Shown here in pieces: positions 8,394-10,183 of a stretch of DNA of 10,183 nt. Numbering within the stretch: the stretch's first letter is position 1; every line of letters starts with the position of its first letter. Source of the DNA: Boseongicola sp. (GTDB lineage: Bacteria; Pseudomonadota; Alphaproteobacteria; Rhodobacterales; Rhodobacteraceae). Location: NCBI GenBank assembly GCA_013042895.1, contig JABDPD010000300.1:1-10183 (forward strand), in the 5' to 3' direction. The notes under the pieces were generated by a model. That model did no database searches. It saw only the letters and a list, made by a program, of their open reading frames with translations, and was not told the DNA's origin. The translations under genes and the position numbers were made by a program.

Positions 8394-8447
8394 GGGAGGC
8401 TCTCCCACTCGCTTCGCTCGTCCTCCAAGATTTTAGGGATTGGAGGA
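8394..8447. terminator. Probable bidirectional terminator / intergenic element B between lpd and the MarR gene
   Basis: The 69-nt convergent gap (8386-8454) holds two inverted repeats: GGGAG-GCT-CTCCC (8394-8406), and TCCTCCAA (8421-8428) with TTGGAGGA (8440-8447), an 8-bp perfect stem around an 11-nt loop. The CCTCC at 8422-8426 can also pair with GGAGG at 8395-8399, so two folds compete. There is no long T-run on either strand, so it is not a textbook intrinsic terminator; the convergent position makes a termination role likely. The hairpin plus CCTCCAAGAT core matches the element upstream of lpd in opposite orientation. Confidence 0.55.
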
Positions 8448-8454
8448 AGTTGGA

Positions 8455-8910
8455 TCAGACTGTGTCCCGGTTCTCATCAAGATAGGCGCGCACCCGGGTC
8501 AACAGGGGTAGAACCGCTGCGATGTCGTCTGACGGAATCGCATTTGTCATTTTCGCGAAGACAGGTCCGAGGGCATTGATGGCGTTCTGATGAAAAGTCC
8601 GACCTTCCGCGGTGATGAAGACGCATTTCGAGCGTGCATCGTTGGGGTTTGGGGCTGTGCGGACTAACCCGTGTCTTTCCAGCCCAGAAAGCGTGTGTGT
8701 CATCGTGGTTTTCGGCACCTGAAAGGCGCGCGCGATTTCCAGTGGCGTGCGACCGTCGCCGAGCCTAATCAGATGATTGATGACTGAAAAATGCGGGACA
8801 ATCAGCCCGTTTGGAAGCCGCGCCTCCATCATGGCGCGGCTGAGTTGCTCGATGATCCCGATCTCGTTGAAAAACGCAAACAAAGGCTCGGTCGGATTAT
8901 CCCGTGGCAC
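8455..8910 (-). CDS. MarR-family winged-helix transcriptional regulator
   Basis: From the GTG at 8910 the product has 151 residues, normal for MarR. These proteins are cytosolic dimers that usually repress a neighbouring gene until a phenolic or similar ligand binds. The winged helix is visible: helix 2 TPLEIARAFQVP (55-66), recognition helix KTTMTHTLSGLERHGLV (67-83), and the wing RTAPNPNDARSKCVFIT (84-100) with the conserved Asp-Ala-Arg-Ser. A single cysteine (Cys96) lies in the wing. An ATG at 8961 is in frame, but GGAGG (plus-strand CCTCC 8920-8924) sits 9 nt before the GTG, and the ATG start would add a basic tail and a 65-nt overlap. With the GTG the gene overlaps the oxidoreductase stop by 14 nt, so both are likely co-translated. 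Its likely target is the paired palindrome at 10049-10088; that link is inference. Confidence 0.88.
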   Translation of the reverse strand: MPRDNPTEPLFAFFNEIGIIEQLSRAMMEARLPNGLIVPHFSVINHLIRLGDGRTPLEIARAFQVPKTTMTHTLSGLERHGLVRTAPNPNDARSKCVFITAEGRTFHQNAINALGPVFAKMTNAIPSDDIAAVLPLLTRVRAYLDENRDTV

Positions 8911-10035
8911 GGATTTTTGCCTCCAATGGCCAGCGCGGGCTTTGGGACACCTCCGGTCCATAGCCCAGTCGCGCTAACATTTGCACGGTTCCACCACCCG
9001 GAGCCAGCTTTTGGTGCACTTGCGCGTATAGATCAGTCATTTCGGGGTACTCTTGAAGCGCTTGGCTGAGCGGTTGCACTCCAAGGCCGCGCCGTGTTGC
9101 CGCAAGGTGGAGGCGCATCCAATCGCGACCAGCCGCGATCTGGTCTACGCGTGTGTTTTGCGCCGTTACCTGCCACAGGTGGGCCATTGCGGTATCCGCG
9201 TTCGCGAGGACCGCATTAACCCCCTCGCGGAATGCGACCGAACTGGCATCGAGCGCCGCGGATCTCGTGAAAGTGCGTGTCAGATGCATGGCCTCGAAAA
9301 CCGGCCCTGAAAAGTCGATACCGTCTGGATTCGTGCTGACCTCTTTGTGTCCGATCCGAAAGAGATCGACGCTTTCTTTGTAGGTGTGTGGGGTTTCGAT
9401 TTCGATTATCAGCGCTTCACGGGTCAATTGGCGCAAATCGGCGACCTGGGTCGCTAAATTTGTTGCCTGGGCATCGGTCGCACGGGCGACTGTCACAAAG
9501 TCCGCAAGTGCGTCGTCCGGCACCGTGCGTGTGGTATCGAAGGTTTCCTTCAGCGAACGCCTCTCCATCACATGCTGGAACAAGGGATCCGGGGTGGCGC
9601 CCGTTGCAAAGCGGACGTGAGCTACGGGGCGCGCGTCAAGTTTCTTGGGGTCAATTCCGGACGGGAAGAGTTCGATCTCGGTGGCCAAGCCATCCTCAGC
9701 AGCGGCAAGGCTGAGCAATTCCAGAAAGCATCCAAGTCCTATGACAATCTGCGCGAAAATGGGTCCGTGTGCGGCAGCAAACGATCTGTATCGACATAGA
9801 GGGTGATTTCATCAGGGTTGCCAAGGTCAACGATCCATGGTTGGCGGTTATGCGGGTTGGGCGCGAGGATTGCGTAGCTCAGCGCTTTCTTACGCGGATC
9901 GCTGTATTGGCCAGCGTTTGCCCACGGAGCAATTGCGGTGTCTGGCGCGCGCGTCACGGCGAAGGTTGCGCCGGATGCGGCCGCGATGAAGCCACCTCCG
10001 AGAATTGCGAGAGTCTTGCGACGGGACAGTATCAT
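8897..10035 (-). pseudogene. Frameshifted Acg-type nitroreductase-family FMN oxidoreductase with Tat signal
   Basis: Two overlapping reading frames together make one protein. Frame 1 (10035 down to TAG 9739-9741) begins with a twin-arginine signal (Arg5-Arg6 in SRRKTLAI, hydrophobic core, ATFA cleavage site near 26) and has the FMN-site motif NPHNRQPW (60-67), then TDPFSR. Frame 2 continues with QIVIGLGCFLELLSLAAAE and runs to TAA 8897-8899, including DGIDFSGPVFEAMHLTRTF. Joined at 9751-9753 they give about 379 residues, close to family size. One missing base (GCGCAG where GCGCCAG would restore frame) explains the break. A GGAGA ribosome site (plus-strand 10042-10046) precedes the ATG. Recent pseudogenisation, a sequencing error or, less likely, frameshifting could account for it; no slippery heptamer is visible. 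The substrate is unknown. Confidence 0.8.
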
Positions 10036-10048
10036 TTCGAGTCTCCAA

Positions 10049-10088
10049 GTAATACGATATCGAACCAGTTAGTCCGATATCGTATTAC
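10049..10088. promoter_or_regulatory. Paired palindromic operator candidate (two CGATATCG boxes)
   Basis: GTAATACGATATCG (10049-10062) and CGATATCGTATTAC (10075-10088) are perfect reverse complements of 14 nt around a 12-nt spacer. Each arm contains the 8-bp palindrome CGATATCG; the box centres are 20 bp apart, about two helical turns, so two dimers could bind on one DNA face. The site lies just upstream of the oxidoreductase-MarR pair and overlaps its likely promoter, which fits repression by the MarR protein. The symmetry is seen directly; the identity of the binding protein is inferred. Confidence 0.7.
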
Positions 10089-10094
10089 CTTCAA
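10066..10094 (-). promoter_or_regulatory. Candidate promoter of the oxidoreductase-MarR transcript
   Basis: On the minus strand, TTGAAG (10094-10089) as a -35 and TAACTG (10071-10066) as a weak -10 are separated by 17 nt. The -10 would fall in the spacer between the two CGATATCG boxes, with one box between -35 and -10 and the other over the expected start of transcription. The -10 match is poor, so this rests mainly on geometry. Confidence 0.35.
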
Positions 10095-10112
10095 GCCAGA
10101 TCTCGAAGTTGC

Positions 10113-10127
10113 GTTTTGCCGCAAGAC
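10113..10127. promoter_or_regulatory. Candidate LysR-type binding site (T-N11-A palindrome)
   Basis: GTTTTGCCGCAAGAC is an imperfect palindrome centred on C10120 (six of seven flanking pairs match) and has the T-N11-A form of LysR-type boxes (T10114, A10126). It lies 27 nt before the putative GTG start of the divergent LysR-like gene, where an autoregulatory site would be expected. A short palindrome like this can occur by chance. Confidence 0.35.
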
Positions 10128-10154
10128 AGGCGTCATGTTTATTGGTAAACGAAA

Positions 10155-10183
10155 GTGACCACAGAACAGTTGGAATACTTCAT
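10155..10183 (+). CDS. Possible 5' end of a LysR-type regulator (partial, cut by window edge)
   Basis: From GTG 10155 the frame reads (M)TTEQLEYF and continues past the edge. The pattern Met-x-x-Glu-Gln-Leu-Glu-Tyr-Phe is typical of the first helix of LysR-type regulators. A TAA at 10146-10148 in the same frame means no earlier start is available, so GTG would be the true start. The ribosome binding site is weak. The gene would be divergent from the oxidoreductase-MarR pair. Only nine full codons are visible, so this is tentative; the minus strand here also encodes a short open frame ending at 10139. Confidence 0.4.

Noticed and set aside
8911..8961. ATG at 8961 as start of the MarR gene
   Set aside because: It would add 17 basic residues not typical of MarR and lie inside the oxidoreductase; the GTG at 8910 has GGAGG at 9 nt.
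8897..9718. Second half of the nitroreductase-like gene as an independent gene starting at TTG 9718
   Set aside because: Family sequence continues upstream of this codon in the same frame to the frameshift point, and the missing N-terminal half with the FMN motif lies directly upstream in another frame.
9769..10158. Plus-strand frame of 129 codons through the oxidoreductase N-terminus and the intergenic region
   Set aside because: It is antisense to the Tat-signal segment, runs across the palindromic operator and has no recognisable domain.
10139..10183. Minus-strand open frame entering from the right edge and ending at TAA 10139-10141
   Set aside because: Only 14 codons are visible with no recognisable motif; the LysR-like plus-strand reading explains the same bases better, though this cannot be excluded.

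Overview
The window reads as chromosomal DNA from an alphaproteobacterium, most likely a Rhodobacterales (Roseobacter/Rhodobacter-type) species. The basis is the order of the TCA-cycle genes, the protein sequences, a moderately GC-rich composition, and intergenic elements of the CCTCC(A/G)GAT-plus-hairpin type that I associate with this order. No database search was possible; family names rest on recognised motifs.

Positions 1-8385 hold a plus-strand TCA-cycle cluster. In order: the 3' end of an unidentified gene, sucD (succinyl-CoA synthetase alpha), a predicted exported protein of unknown function, sucA (2-oxoglutarate dehydrogenase E1), sucB (E2, with two lipoyl domains), a four-helix membrane protein, a small lipoprotein, and lpd (E3). 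SucA, SucB and Lpd together form the 2-oxoglutarate dehydrogenase complex, whose product succinyl-CoA is the substrate of the SucCD enzyme. Genes are packed with 4-12 nt gaps or with stop/start overlaps. The main exception is the 78-nt gap before lpd. Three small envelope-directed genes are embedded among these cytosolic enzymes and look translationally coupled to them.

lpd is flanked by two related intergenic elements in opposite orientation (about 6931-6966 and 8394-8439), each a short GC hairpin plus a CCTCC(A/G)GAT core. The downstream one lies in the 69-nt convergent gap before the minus-strand genes and probably ends transcription from both sides.

Positions 8455-10035 hold a minus-strand pair: a nitroreductase-like (Acg-type) FMN enzyme with a twin-arginine signal, broken by a one-base frameshift near 9751-9753, and downstream of it an intact MarR-family regulator that overlaps its stop. 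Upstream of the pair is a perfect 14-bp inverted repeat built from two CGATATCG palindromes 20 bp apart. It is placed over a plausible promoter and is a strong candidate operator for the MarR protein. At the right edge, ten codons from a GTG at 10155 resemble the N-terminus of a divergent LysR-type regulator, preceded by a T-N11-A palindrome.

Most of the window is conserved metabolism. The parts worth a second look are the double-lipoyl SucB, the embedded envelope genes, the paired elements around lpd, the frameshifted oxidoreductase and its operator.
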